Origin: Glycine soja
Taxonomy: Eukaryota; Streptophyta; Magnoliopsida; Fabales; Fabaceae
Direction: 5' to 3'
DNA: 64,000 bases
Assembly: GCF_004193775.1 (NCBI RefSeq)
Contig: NC_041021.1
Coordinates: 17,510,565 to 17,574,564, forward strand
The stretch's first letter is position 1. The number at the start of each line of letters is the position of its first letter. Positions 46,227 through 55,997 of this stretch are shown here, piece by piece. Position numbers and translations under genes: made by a program. The notes beneath the pieces were generated by a model, which saw only the letters and a list, made by a program, of their open reading frames with translations, was not told where the DNA came from and made no database searches.

Positions 46227-47235
46227 ATTATGCTTGTTGCGTAAATGCCGGGGCGTTCCTCCACTCGCCAATTTCCCAGCTGGAAATCAGGAGAGCATGG
46301 TCGTACCAAATCCAAAGTACTCGGAATATCATCTTCGCATATCGCGAACGCTTGACCTTTGTCTCCCGAACCCGCACTTATAAAGCTTCTACTTATGTGG
46401 CAGGGCGGGCTTCCTTCACCTTCTTGTCTCCAACGCGAACTTTGACCATTGTTCTTCCTTCCCACAATGCTTCTTTTCATGTCTGCCTGAGTGGGCTTAT
46501 AGCCTAAACCATACTTCCCACGATTTCCTTGAGTACTTATCAGGCTAGTTATGCCGCCGTTGTTTTTTCCTAAACCCATCCCGGGTTCAAAACCGTTCCC
46601 CAACATAACTCGGGCCATCATTACCGCTGCATCGGACAGACAAGGTTGCCCAAAGAGGGAGTCTACGGAGGAAATGCTGACCACCTCAAAAGACTGGAAA
46701 GCAGTTTCTAACGATTCTTCTGCGGCTTCCACATAAGGCATGGAGGATGGGCAGCTTACCAAGATATCTTCCTCGCCTGACACGATGACCAAGTGCCCCT
46801 CCACCACGAATTTCAGCTTTTGGTGGAGTGTAGACGACACGACTCCCACTGAGTGGATCCACGGGCGCCCCAACAGGCAGCTGTAGGGGGGTTAATATCC
46901 ATTATTTGGAAGGTGACTTGACAGGTGTGAGGGCCTATTTGTACTGGGAGATCGATCTCTCCCCTAACCTCTCGGCGAGTGCCGTCGAAGGCCCGAACCA
47001 CCATTGAACTTGGTTTTAAGTGGGAAGCATTGAATGGTAACTTGTCCAAAGTGCTCTTAGGCATCACGTTTAAACTGGAACCATTATCGATGAGTACCTT
47101 GGCTACGATATGGTCCATACACTTGACTGATACGTGTAAAGCCTTATTATGCCCTCTCCCCTCGGCGGGGATTTCTTCTTCGGCGAAGGCAAGATAGTTG
47201 TTGGCAGTGATATTGTTGACCAGCCCTCCGAAACC
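46223..47235 (-). pseudogene. pro: Ogre-1 protease, copy B (frameshifted)
   Basis: Same protein as copy A, with VLIDNGSSLNVMP intact. One base is missing in a G run (C run on the complement; G run at 46886-46892 on the plus strand, six G versus seven in copy A), which throws the frame off after DINPP. The frame is recovered only as a separate ORF starting at GRPWIHSVG. Confidence 0.88.
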
Positions 47236-47250
47236 TTCTACCGAAATATC

Positions 47251-49824
47251 TTAGGCCACGTGAGCCTCGTTCAGCACTTTTACTAGCAGAGCCCGATGAG
47301 GCTCGGAGCTCATAAGTAACTCCAACAGCGAGACCCTAGCCGGGGTTTTGTTGAGCTGTTCGATAACCTTGAATTCGCTCTGCTGAATTATCCGAAGGAA
47401 CTCGCCGGCTTCCTCTAGCGACACCTCCTTTCTACCATCCTTTTTCTCCGGGAGCCCCTTTGCTGGAATATCTTTATTCGAAGCGTGGGGTGCTTCGCCA
47501 TCTTGTTCCTCCACCACTTTTCCTTTTCCCTTGACGTCGGCGGGTTGGACTGGTAGGTCCGGAGGTGCGAACACACGACCACTACGGGTCACACCACTCA
47601 GCCCCGTGATATTTGTTACTTTAGCTGACAGCGAGCTGACGTCAGTGACTTCTTCTTCCTTCTTCCCCGGAGGTGTATATCTCCACGGGACCGCGTGACT
47701 ATTTTGGTACGGGAAAGGAACAGGTTTGGCCATTAAGGGGTGCCCGGGCTTTTGCGAGGCTGCACTTTTAGTGAAGTATATCACCAAGGGTTTGGGCTTC
47801 GCAACACCGCTCCCCTCCGTAGATTGCATGCATATATGCTGCTCTTCTTTTCCTTCAATGCCGACTTCTAGTCGACCTTGGTCTATCATCCGCTGTAACA
47901 ATTCCTCTACTTCCAAACACGTCTCCATGTCATGCATCTCGCCGGCATGTAGCAGACAGGAATCCTCCTTACACCCACTATGGGGAATTACACCTCCCTT
48001 TTGTAGGGCCTCAAAGATAAACCTCCTAGGGGTTGCCACATCTCTTAAAGGTTTAGACCTGTGCGGCCTATCGGATTCAACTGCATTAACTGCTCCCCCT
48101 CCATGATTGGCGAGCGGGTTGGTCCTCACATTGGGCCGATCCTCTTGGAAAGTCAGCCATCCGGCATCCATTAAATGTTGGACCTTGTATTTAAGGGCCA
48201 AGCATTTTTCGACGGAATGCCCCGGGACACCCCCATGGTACTTGCAAGTTGCATTAGGGTCATACCACTTCGGGAAAGGGGGTTCGAGGACCCTTCCGGG
48301 AGTTACCACGGCCAAATGATTGGCGATGAGGGATGGTAGAAGATCTTCGTACGTCATTGGGAGCGGGGTGAATTCCGGCAATGGCCTCGGAGGGAAGTTC
48401 CTTGTCGTGTTGGAATTACCGGCCGGTCGAGTCGTGTTCGGAGTTGGAACTTGGGGAACTTCCCTCTGGGTGGGTGCCTTAGGCTGCACGGGTGTTGAAC
48501 TAGAGGCGTTCCCAGCATGAGCCGAGAAGCTTGGGTGATGTTGCGCGTACTGATGGGTACCATGAGGTGTTTGCTGGGGTTTGACCCATGCGGGTGTTGA
48601 AGAGACGGCATGGGCATCTCCTTCCTTCCTTTTTGCCCCTGTTGCCCCGATTCTTTTGGCATTCGCGTTTGTGGAGGAAACGTAATCAAACTTTCCTCTC
48701 TTCAATCCAACCTCGATTCTTTCCCCGGCAAACACCAGATCCGCAAAGCTGGACGGCATGTAACCCACTAGCTTCTCATAGTAGAACACTGGCAGAGTGT
48801 CTACCATCATGGTGATCATCTCTCTCTCAACCATGGGAGGAGCTACTTGTGCCGCCAAATCCCTCCATCGCTGCGCATATTCTTTAAAGGTTTCACCCTC
48901 TTTCTTGAACATATTCTGCAGTTGAGTACGGTCAGGAGCCATATCAGAATTGTACTGATACTGCCTTAGGAAGGCGGTAATCAGATCCTTCCAAGTACGG
49001 ATACGGGAAGCTTCCAAATTAGTGTACCACACTACCGCAGCCCCGACCAAGCTATCCTGAAAGAAGTGTATCAACAGCTTTTCATCTTTAGAATGGGCGC
49101 CCATCTTACGGAAGTACATTTTGAGATGGTTTTTGGGACAAGTCGTCCCTTTATACTTGTCGAAGTCCGGCACTTTGAACTTCGGGGGAATAACAACATC
49201 GGGTACTAAGCAAAGATCCGTCATGTCTGCAAACGGATAGTCCCCAAATCCTTCCACAGCCCTCAATCTTTCCTCAAGGAGATCGAGCTTCCTCCTTTCT
49301 TCAGTTGCCGGGGGAGGCCCTTCCATAGACAAAACTATTGGCGATGCTGCGATGTTGGGTTGAGGCAACGTGCCTGGTGCCGGCCCTTCGGGGATCGGGG
49401 GATAAAACTCGACATCCCTCCGAGCATAATCTTGAGGGTCTTTATGGACTTCGTCGGGCTGCTGAGGAGGCTCTTTTTCATGGACGGGAGAAGCAATGTG
49501 GCCCGCATCTTCTTGCAAGATGGGTGGTGAATAGTTGGGCGGCAATCCATAAGGGTAAGCCGCTCGGTTGTATCCCAGGTGAGGGCTACCATCGTGCCCC
49601 AGTGTGTCCCTTCCCCGTCCTACTATGTTTGAGGGAGGATGGTGCGTAGTTGCCAAGAGAGTCGGGTCTGCTTCGGCAGCCGAACTGACAGCGGCGGCAG
49701 TGGCCGCGTTCTTCTCCATGAGCTGCTTCATACCTAACATGGCCTCCATCATGGAGGCCATTTGTTCTTTCAGAGCCGACATGTCGGCTTTCATATGTTC
49801 CTGCGTCTCCTCTTGATCACCCAT
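47251..49824 (-). CDS. gag: Ogre-1 gag, copy B (open reading frame)
   Basis: 857-codon minus-strand frame from ATG at 49822-49824 (MGDQEETQEHMKADM); the frame is open further upstream to 50004 but the extra residues look like leader. Order: an N-terminal Met/Ala-rich helical stretch, a Pro-rich linker, the capsid-like retrotransposon gag domain (KFKVPDFDKYKG ... WKDLITAFLRQYQYN ... FKEYAQRWRDLAAQ), the zinc-knuckle-like CKYHGGVPGHSVEKC, CLLHAGEMHDMETC, and a long linker. It stops at TAA (47251) after LNEAHVA, where related elements would be expected to read into protease; the codon looks like CAA changed to TAA. Gag would form the particle that packages element RNA, so this is the only intact gag in the element. 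Confidence 0.88.
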   Translation of the reverse strand: MGDQEETQEHMKADMSALKEQMASMMEAMLGMKQLMEKNAATAAAVSSAAEADPTLLATTHHPPSNIVGRGRDTLGHDGSPHLGYNRAAYPYGLPPNYSPPILQEDAGHIASPVHEKEPPQQPDEVHKDPQDYARRDVEFYPPIPEGPAPGTLPQPNIAASPIVLSMEGPPPATEERRKLDLLEERLRAVEGFGDYPFADMTDLCLVPDVVIPPKFKVPDFDKYKGTTCPKNHLKMYFRKMGAHSKDEKLLIHFFQDSLVGAAVVWYTNLEASRIRTWKDLITAFLRQYQYNSDMAPDRTQLQNMFKKEGETFKEYAQRWRDLAAQVAPPMVEREMITMMVDTLPVFYYEKLVGYMPSSFADLVFAGERIEVGLKRGKFDYVSSTNANAKRIGATGAKRKEGDAHAVSSTPAWVKPQQTPHGTHQYAQHHPSFSAHAGNASSSTPVQPKAPTQREVPQVPTPNTTRPAGNSNTTRNFPPRPLPEFTPLPMTYEDLLPSLIANHLAVVTPGRVLEPPFPKWYDPNATCKYHGGVPGHSVEKCLALKYKVQHLMDAGWLTFQEDRPNVRTNPLANHGGGAVNAVESDRPHRSKPLRDVATPRRFIFEALQKGGVIPHSGCKEDSCLLHAGEMHDMETCLEVEELLQRMIDQGRLEVGIEGKEEQHICMQSTEGSGVAKPKPLVIYFTKSAASQKPGHPLMAKPVPFPYQNSHAVPWRYTPPGKKEEEVTDVSSLSAKVTNITGLSGVTRSGRVFAPPDLPVQPADVKGKGKVVEEQDGEAPHASNKDIPAKGLPEKKDGRKEVSLEEAGEFLRIIQQSEFKVIEQLNKTPARVSLLELLMSSEPHRALLVKVLNEAHVA

Positions 49825-50060
49825 CGTTCTAGATTTGGATCTGGTGCGATAGGGATCCCTTGCGGCGCGTTTAGTTATGGTGTTTTTCCCTAAAAAACCA
49901 AACGTGAGGAGTGGATAAAGAAAGAAAATGCATGCTAGAGATGAGATGTAGGAGTGATTTGATTTGCACAAGCTTTTTGGAGTAGAAACATGGGACCAAC
50001 TCATTTTATTTCAAAAAGGAAGTCATATCTAGTCAAGGTCTGAGAGACCATACAAGTTTC

Positions 50061-51926
50061 CTAACGATTTCTAATTATGTGGGCCATTAAGTCTATCATA
50101 TGCTGACAATAGCCGAGAAGCCCATGAATCTCTTCGGGGGCGGAGTAGGTGTCTGCCATCGCCTTGGCCTTGGCTAACAATCGGGGAAGTTCTTGACTCC
50201 CGTTCAAGGTAAGAGCAAACCGATCCATCCACATGGTTGCCTCTTGGTGTAAAGAGTCGATCACCCTTCCTCTAGCCTCTTTTTCCACATATACTTGGGC
50301 ATACTCATCCGCGATTCTATGCTCGTGGGCCGTGGCTAGACCCAACTCTTCTTGGTACTTGGCGATGATAGCTAACATGTTGGTCTCTGTCTCGCATAAA
50401 CGCTGAGACAAGCTTCTTTTGGACCTTGAACAAGAAACTAACTCCTCTTTCAGAACCATGCTATGTGCTCGCGACTGGTCCCTTTCTTCCCTTCGCAACT
50501 TGAGTTCATTATTGCTACCCCATAGAGCTCCGCGAAATTTGTTCCGGCCATACTCTTCCTTGCGAGCCCTCTTGGTCTCTTGTTCAAGGGCTCTTGCGGT
50601 AATTGCATTCTCTTCCCGTAACCCGGCACACTCCTTCCGAACGTGTGTAGCAGCCAACTTGAACTTCTCCTTGGCGAGTTTTGCCTTTCCTAACTCGCTT
50701 TTGAGAGCTTGGACTTCTTCGTCCTCTTCCAGTGCTTCAAAATTCTCTTCACTGACGACTTTTAACTTGGCGAGCCAATCTAAACCTCGTATGCGAACTT
50801 TCAGCTATTCGTGGTACCCACCAATGATGCCATTACGAATGCCTCTAAGCTCTTGATCTTTCCTTAACGGGGTTTCCCATGCTTTATGGATTCTTTGTAT
50901 AGTCTTGGAATTTTGTGCGCCGAGATCCCTCACAAGGAAAGGAGACATGCTTTCTTCCGTCGGTGCTCCCCTCATGGGGTACCCTAGTTGTCTTATAGCG
51001 AGCGTGGGATTGTAATTAATACAACCCCTCGTTCCTACCAGCGGAATGTTTGGGTACCTTCCACATGAGAAAAGGACTCCTTCTTTTCCTTCCTTCCATC
51101 AGGGGAACCAACTGATTGTTCTACCTCCTACCCCGGCCAAGAGCTGGTCCCAATCCATTCTCCTCTTTTCAGTACACGAGCGATGGCTCAGGAGCGGACA
51201 TGGATGTCTTGTGTCTTGTTGGAACAAGTGTGAAACCAACCAAACACAGAGGGCGGGTAAGCAACAGATGATCCGTGCGCTACTCTTCTCGCACCTTCGG
51301 TCAAATGTATCAAATAGATCTGCCAAGACAGCTACCACCGGACTTTCCTTGCTATGGTGGTAGGCAAGGAAAGCGTTGATTGCTGCTAGGTCTATCAAAC
51401 CATCCACGTTTGGAAAGAGGACGACCCCAAAAATTAGCAAAGCTAACACATCCATAAACGGGACCCAGTCTCCTTGATTGGCCATACCCCTCGCCTTGTC
51501 TTCTAGGTACTTCTGTGGTAGGCCCGCTATGCCGTTTCGAGTCTGTTTTATGCGGTCCAAACCTCTTGCTGAATCCTTGACCACAGTTGCAATTCTGCTC
51601 AAAGAGGGGAGACATCCGGAGGAAAGATATGGTTTTCTTCCCCCGAGAGGACATCCTAGAATTTCCTCAAATTCTTCAATGGTTGGTACTAATTGGAAGT
51701 CCCCGAATGTGAAGCATCTCAAAGGCTGGTCGTAGTATTGGGTAAGTGATGCAATGGCTTCTATGGACACCTCTGCTATGGTCAACTCTAAGATCTTTCC
51801 GTAAGTCTTGCGGAAGGCTTGCATTTGGAGGGGTTCCATCAACCGCCCTAATTCCTTGATGCTGGTGGTATCTAGGCTTTTGACCTTGACTTGGTAGAAC
51901 CTCTTGCCGGTTTGATTTGTTCCCAT
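50061..51926 (-). pseudogene. Ogre-1 ORF1: DUF7745-type domain plus coiled coil, two in-frame stops
   Basis: A single minus-strand frame of ~622 codons from ATG at 51924-51926 (MGTNQTGKRFYQVK) to TAG at 50061, interrupted by TGA at 51099-51101 and TAG at 50805-50807. The N-terminal ~300 residues (PLRCFTFGDFQLVPTIEEFE, ILGCPLGGRKPY, NAFLAYHHSKESPVVAVLAD) belong to the DUF7745-type family found in ORF1 of legume Ogre elements. The C-terminal ~230 residues are charged and heptad-like (KSELGKAKLAKEKFKLA, RARKEEYGRNKF), typical of a coiled coil. The biochemical role is unknown. The TAG is best explained as CAG to TAG. Confidence 0.85.
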
Positions 51927-52770
51927 GCTTACCAAAGTGAGACAAAAGCTGGTGCAAATCAAAACTCCGATATCTCATGGGTGGGATGGATGAATGCATG
52001 AAGAAATGCATATGACACAGATGCAATTTACGAATATGGGGGTCCGGGGAATTTGTCACCTTCTTAGATACGACATCTAGGGGTAGCGAAATGCCCCAAC
52101 GCACGTTTTTAAGAAGGCGACATGGACCCTCCGTTGGTTTGTTTACAGTAGGGATCAAGACAGAACCCATATGCAATGCCTATGCAAAAGACACAATGCG
52201 GGAATGTGCACAGTATGACAATATTTACCGAACATAAGCAAAAGGGTATATGATACTCATGCATGACAGTGTGAAAAATGGCACGCAGCGTGTTTGCTTC
52301 GTGCCCCTATTTAAGGGACCTATAAGGGAGAGAACTAACTAGGCTTTTAGCAATAATCCCCAAGGTAGTTATATCTCTCTTGATGGTTTCTAGAGGTATC
52401 ATCCCCTTTGAAGAACATATTGTAGCAGTAGGGACTACTAGCAACAATAGGTTTTCAAAGAGAAAAGCTCTAGATGAGGGTTCACTGTAATCAAGCAAGT
52501 CGGAGACCTAGCATGATCACAGATTCACCTCCACTCCTTATGCTCCCATGAACCCGGGTATAGGGCCCTTTTTCACTCACAGTGTGTGCAAATAGTGTTG
52601 GTGTTTGTGTGCATCAAATGAATAAATATTTACTTCATGCATACATTTAAAACGCACTAAAAGCAACAAAGAGTTTATATACACAAGAACATAATGAAAG
52701 GAAACCAACAAAGGGGTAAGTCACGGTAAAACATTGCACAAAATTAAATGGCCTAACTCTCTAAAAACAG
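51927..52770 (-). other. Ogre-1 5' leader, no gene
   Basis: Untranslated region between PBS and ORF1, homologous to 19804-20664 of Ogre-2. No coding frame is supported. Confidence 0.75.
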
Positions 52771-52788
52771 TCCCCAGTGGAGTCGCCA
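52771..52788 (-). promoter_or_regulatory. Primer binding site of Ogre-1 (tRNA-Arg type)
   Basis: The complement reads TGGCGACTCCACTGGGGA and lies two bases inside the 5' LTR. From memory this is the tRNA-Arg-type PBS characteristic of Ogre elements. Confidence 0.75.
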
Positions 52789-52790
52789 AC

Positions 52791-54464
52791 TGTCGCAACC
52801 TACCCTTCGGCGGGAGGGCGACGCGTGACTCGCGGGATGCGTGTTCCACGAAAGGAATACGCGCGGAGTCGCCACCAACGTTTATTTGAGGAAAACGTCG
52901 GAAAAACCGGAAAAGACGCGATCTACGAACTTTTAAGTGAAAGGTTCGGGAGTTGTATTTACGCACGGGGAAGGTATTAGCACCCCACACATCCGCCCCA
53001 AGGGACGGCAGCCTTTAATCGAATGTGCAAACATGACTTTGATTTTTACGTTCCTTTTTATGTCCTTATATCCTTTTATACCCTTTTTATATTTTCCCCT
53101 TTTTTGTGGTCGACAAGGGTGTTTCCCTTTGCTCCTACGTATTCCTCAATTTGGGATGAGAAAATCAGACCTACGTAGTTCTTTTTTATCAAGTGATTCT
53201 TTTTTACCTTAAGAGGTGATCATTTTAAGGCGTTGTACCTTAAAAATGATCCATTTTACTTAGTGAGAAATTGAAATGACGAACTTCAAAAGCCTATTTT
53301 TGTGGACGAGCTTGACTAGGTGAGTTGATTTTAGCCTTAGTTTCACTTTAGTTATTAATCAATTCGATTAAGAATGAGAAATCCCAAAGAGAAAACGTCC
53401 GATTGATTTTCCGCTTTATTTTACTAAAAGATGTCTTTTTGATTATTATATTATTTTTTTACCTCTTTTTGATTTCCAACGTGGTTACGGCACGACCGAA
53501 CGGTCGGAATTTATTTTAACTGAAGTTAATGGATAATACAATTCAAACGTTCGGTGGAAATTTATTTTTATTTTAAGTTAAGCGAGAAATGACTTAAGTA
53601 AAACGGCTTAAGCACGTCAACAGGGGGTATAAAAAGTAAACAAAACGAGAATAAAAATGCACGAAACACAATGTGGACCACTACGGGTACATAGAATGAA
53701 TTGAAAAGCCTGGTTCGAGGTACTTACCCGTTGAAGATCGAAGAACGATGAAGAACGAATGAAGAACGTCGAAGAACGGTTGAAACCTTTGCGAGATTCC
53801 TCACGGAAAACGTTACGGAAACGTTTCGGAAGTGCCTCGGCTTAGATTTTCTTCACGGAAACAATTTTTCCAAGCAAATTCGAAAGAGAGAAAAGTGCCT
53901 CAGGGGCTGAACCCCTTCCTTCTTGCCTTCCTCCCCTATTTATAGCAAAATAGGGGAGGTGGTTGCCGCCCAGCTCGCCCAGGCGAGCTCAGCTCGCCCA
54001 GGCGAGCAGGGTTGCTTCCTCCAGAAGCAACCGCCTTCTGGAGGAATATTCCGGAGGGCCCAAGTGGGCCTGGGTGCTATTTGCACCCCCATTTTTACTA
54101 AGTACACCCCCCTCTGCTGTTTTTTGGTGATTCTTTTTTCGTAAAGTTACGGAAACTTACGAATTTCGTAACGATACTTGTTTTCTTTCCGTAATGTTAC
54201 GGAACCTTGCGGATTACATAATCATCCCCCTTTTGACTTACGGAATGTTACGGAACCTCACTTAATTATGAAACGATGCTTCCATTTGATTTCCGGTGTG
54301 TCACGGAAACTTACGGATTGTGCATCAATATATTCTTTTTGGTTTTTCGGCATGTCCTGGAATTTCACAAATTGCCCAATGATGGATGCCAAGCACCTCA
54401 CAAGGACCAAAGAAAGGTCGCATGTCATCAAGCAAAGGTCCCCGGACGAAATTAGGGTATGACA
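52791..54464 (-). repeat. Ogre-1 5' LTR
   Basis: 1,674 bp, TGTCGCAACC to GGGTATGACA. Differences from the 3' LTR that I can see are at 52990, 53237, 53277, 53319, 53832 and 54270 (positions approximate). TATA box complement at 53936-53944 and paired palindromes at 53973-54007. Confidence 0.95.
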
Positions 54465-54469
54465 ATGGC
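54465..54469. repeat. Ogre-1 target site duplication, right copy (ATGGC)
   Basis: Matches 29284-29288. The Athila LTR resumes directly after it with ACA (54470-54472). Confidence 0.95.
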
Positions 54470-54472
54470 ACA

Positions 54473-54487
54473 TCCAAAACCCCCCAT
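54473..54487 (-). promoter_or_regulatory. Polypurine tract of the Athila-like element
   Basis: The complement reads TATGGGGGGTTTTGGA just before the LTR start TGTGCCAT on the minus strand. Confidence 0.65.
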
Positions 54488-55997
54488 ACTTAGCCTTTTT
54501 TGCACTCCTGGGCAAAATGAAGCAAAGAACAAAATCCAAGGATATCAAAGAGAGACAAACAAAAACATTTACATATTTCTCAATGAACATCAAGGAATGA
54601 AAGGAATGGGTAACATCTAACATGAAGAGATCCAAAGAGTCAAGACATTCGTGAAAATCATCCAAGCAACCTAATCATGGCAAAATAGTTAATCATCTCA
54701 AGAATGAAAAGTGATACAGCCTCACAAGATATACACTCTATCTCTCAAGTATCTAGGCTATTGTTTACTCTCGAGGCACCCATGAAAACAAACACCACAT
54801 AGACTTGGAAAAATTCTAAAATTGACAAACAACTTGACAAACACATGCATATAAGGATCAAAAGGTCTTTAAAGGTTGTAATGGGGCCAAGGACAAGGTA
54901 GGGGAAAAAATATGGAATAAGTAGGTAAATCCCAAAGGAATAGAGGAGCAATAGGGAATAAGTGGAAATTAAGCACAAGTAGTAAACACAAACCCTCTAA
55001 TATCAACAAAATCAACCAAGGCTCCCAAATCAAGTCCTCATAACAAGACCTCATTTATTCAACTTCACTTCTTTTCTTCTTCTTTTTTTTTTGAACAGTA
55101 TGAATTTGCAGAAATTGCAGCAATGGATTTTTTTTCATTTTTTTAAACAGTACAAATTTGAAGATTAAAGCAAGAGCTAGGCAATATATATATACATCAA
55201 GCATGGCCAAAATAAAACATTAAGCGTGGCCAAAAATCATATCTTCCAATGAAACATACCCCCCCACACTTATTCCCAAAACAATTCCAAAGCTCCAAAA
55301 TTCCTTAAGGGTAAGGTGATATCATGGTTTTTCACTTAAGGCTTGTAATGAGCTTCAAAACAAAGAAAGGGGAACATAGGCTCAAAGGGGCTATCAAAGG
55401 AATTAATTCAAGGTAAGTCCATTTGGCTAGAAGCTTATAAGAACAAAATTGCCTAAATCATTTCCAAATATGCATGTGAATTAGGAAGCATCAACAAGAA
55501 TCAAGCCAAGGCTATTGTGCAAGCAATCAATGGGGCAAAACACACCAAAAGATTATGATGATGGATGGCTCAAATTCTCACAAAGGTAAACTTATCACTT
55601 TCAAATTGAGCTTTCAAAATTATCATGACATGTAGAGGAAAAACAAGGATTTCAAATCACAAAATGTCAAGAGACTTTTATTTTCAGAACAATTACCCAT
55701 TTCTTGAACATATCCTATAATTCAAAGAAAAATATGCAAAGTTGTACATGCAAACAAAATTGACCTAAAATATTAAACTAGAAACCCAACAAAACTAACA
55801 AAACTAACAAATTTAACACAAAAAAAACTAACAAAACTAGCAAACCCAAAACCAAAGAACACTCCCTCCCATACTTAAACAACACATTGTCCTCAATGTA
55901 GCACAATTAAAAGATTAAAAGCAAGTAAACCATCAAATAGAATCGGAAAAATGTAATAAAAGTAAAGAAGGAGACAGAAGAAAGAAAACTCCCTAAA
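54488..55997 (-). other. Athila-like 3' internal region; integrase missing
   Basis: AT-rich and without a recognisable domain on either strand. In a complete Athila-lineage element the rest of RNase H and the integrase would lie here. A low-complexity AACAAAACTAAC tract is at 55790-55850. Confidence 0.6.

Larger units (their letters stand above)
45700..49544 (-). repeat. Internal tandem duplication in Ogre-1, copy B
   Basis: Second copy of 41858-45699. The junction at 45699/45700 joins gag (GGCGGCA) directly to pol (GTAATCGGTGC). No more than one or two bases of homology are seen at the breakpoint. Confidence 0.95.
29289..54464 (-). mobile_element. Ogre-1: 25.2-kb Ogre (Tat-lineage) Ty3/gypsy retrotransposon
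   Basis: Complete LTR to LTR with a perfect 5-bp target duplication. Lineage markers: an extra ORF1 upstream of gag, an intron between protease and RT, two RNase H domains before integrase, a tRNA-Arg-type PBS, giant size and tandem repeats in the 3' region. The LTRs (1,674 bp each) differ at about six positions by eye, so the insertion is young. Even so, ORF1, gag-pro and pol all carry stops or frameshifts, and ~3.84 kb of gag-pro-pol is tandemly duplicated. The element therefore either moved in trans or decayed very fast. Confidence 0.95.

Noticed and set aside
50419..50856. Plus-strand ORF opposite Ogre ORF1
   Set aside because: Shadow of the minus-strand coiled-coil coding sequence.
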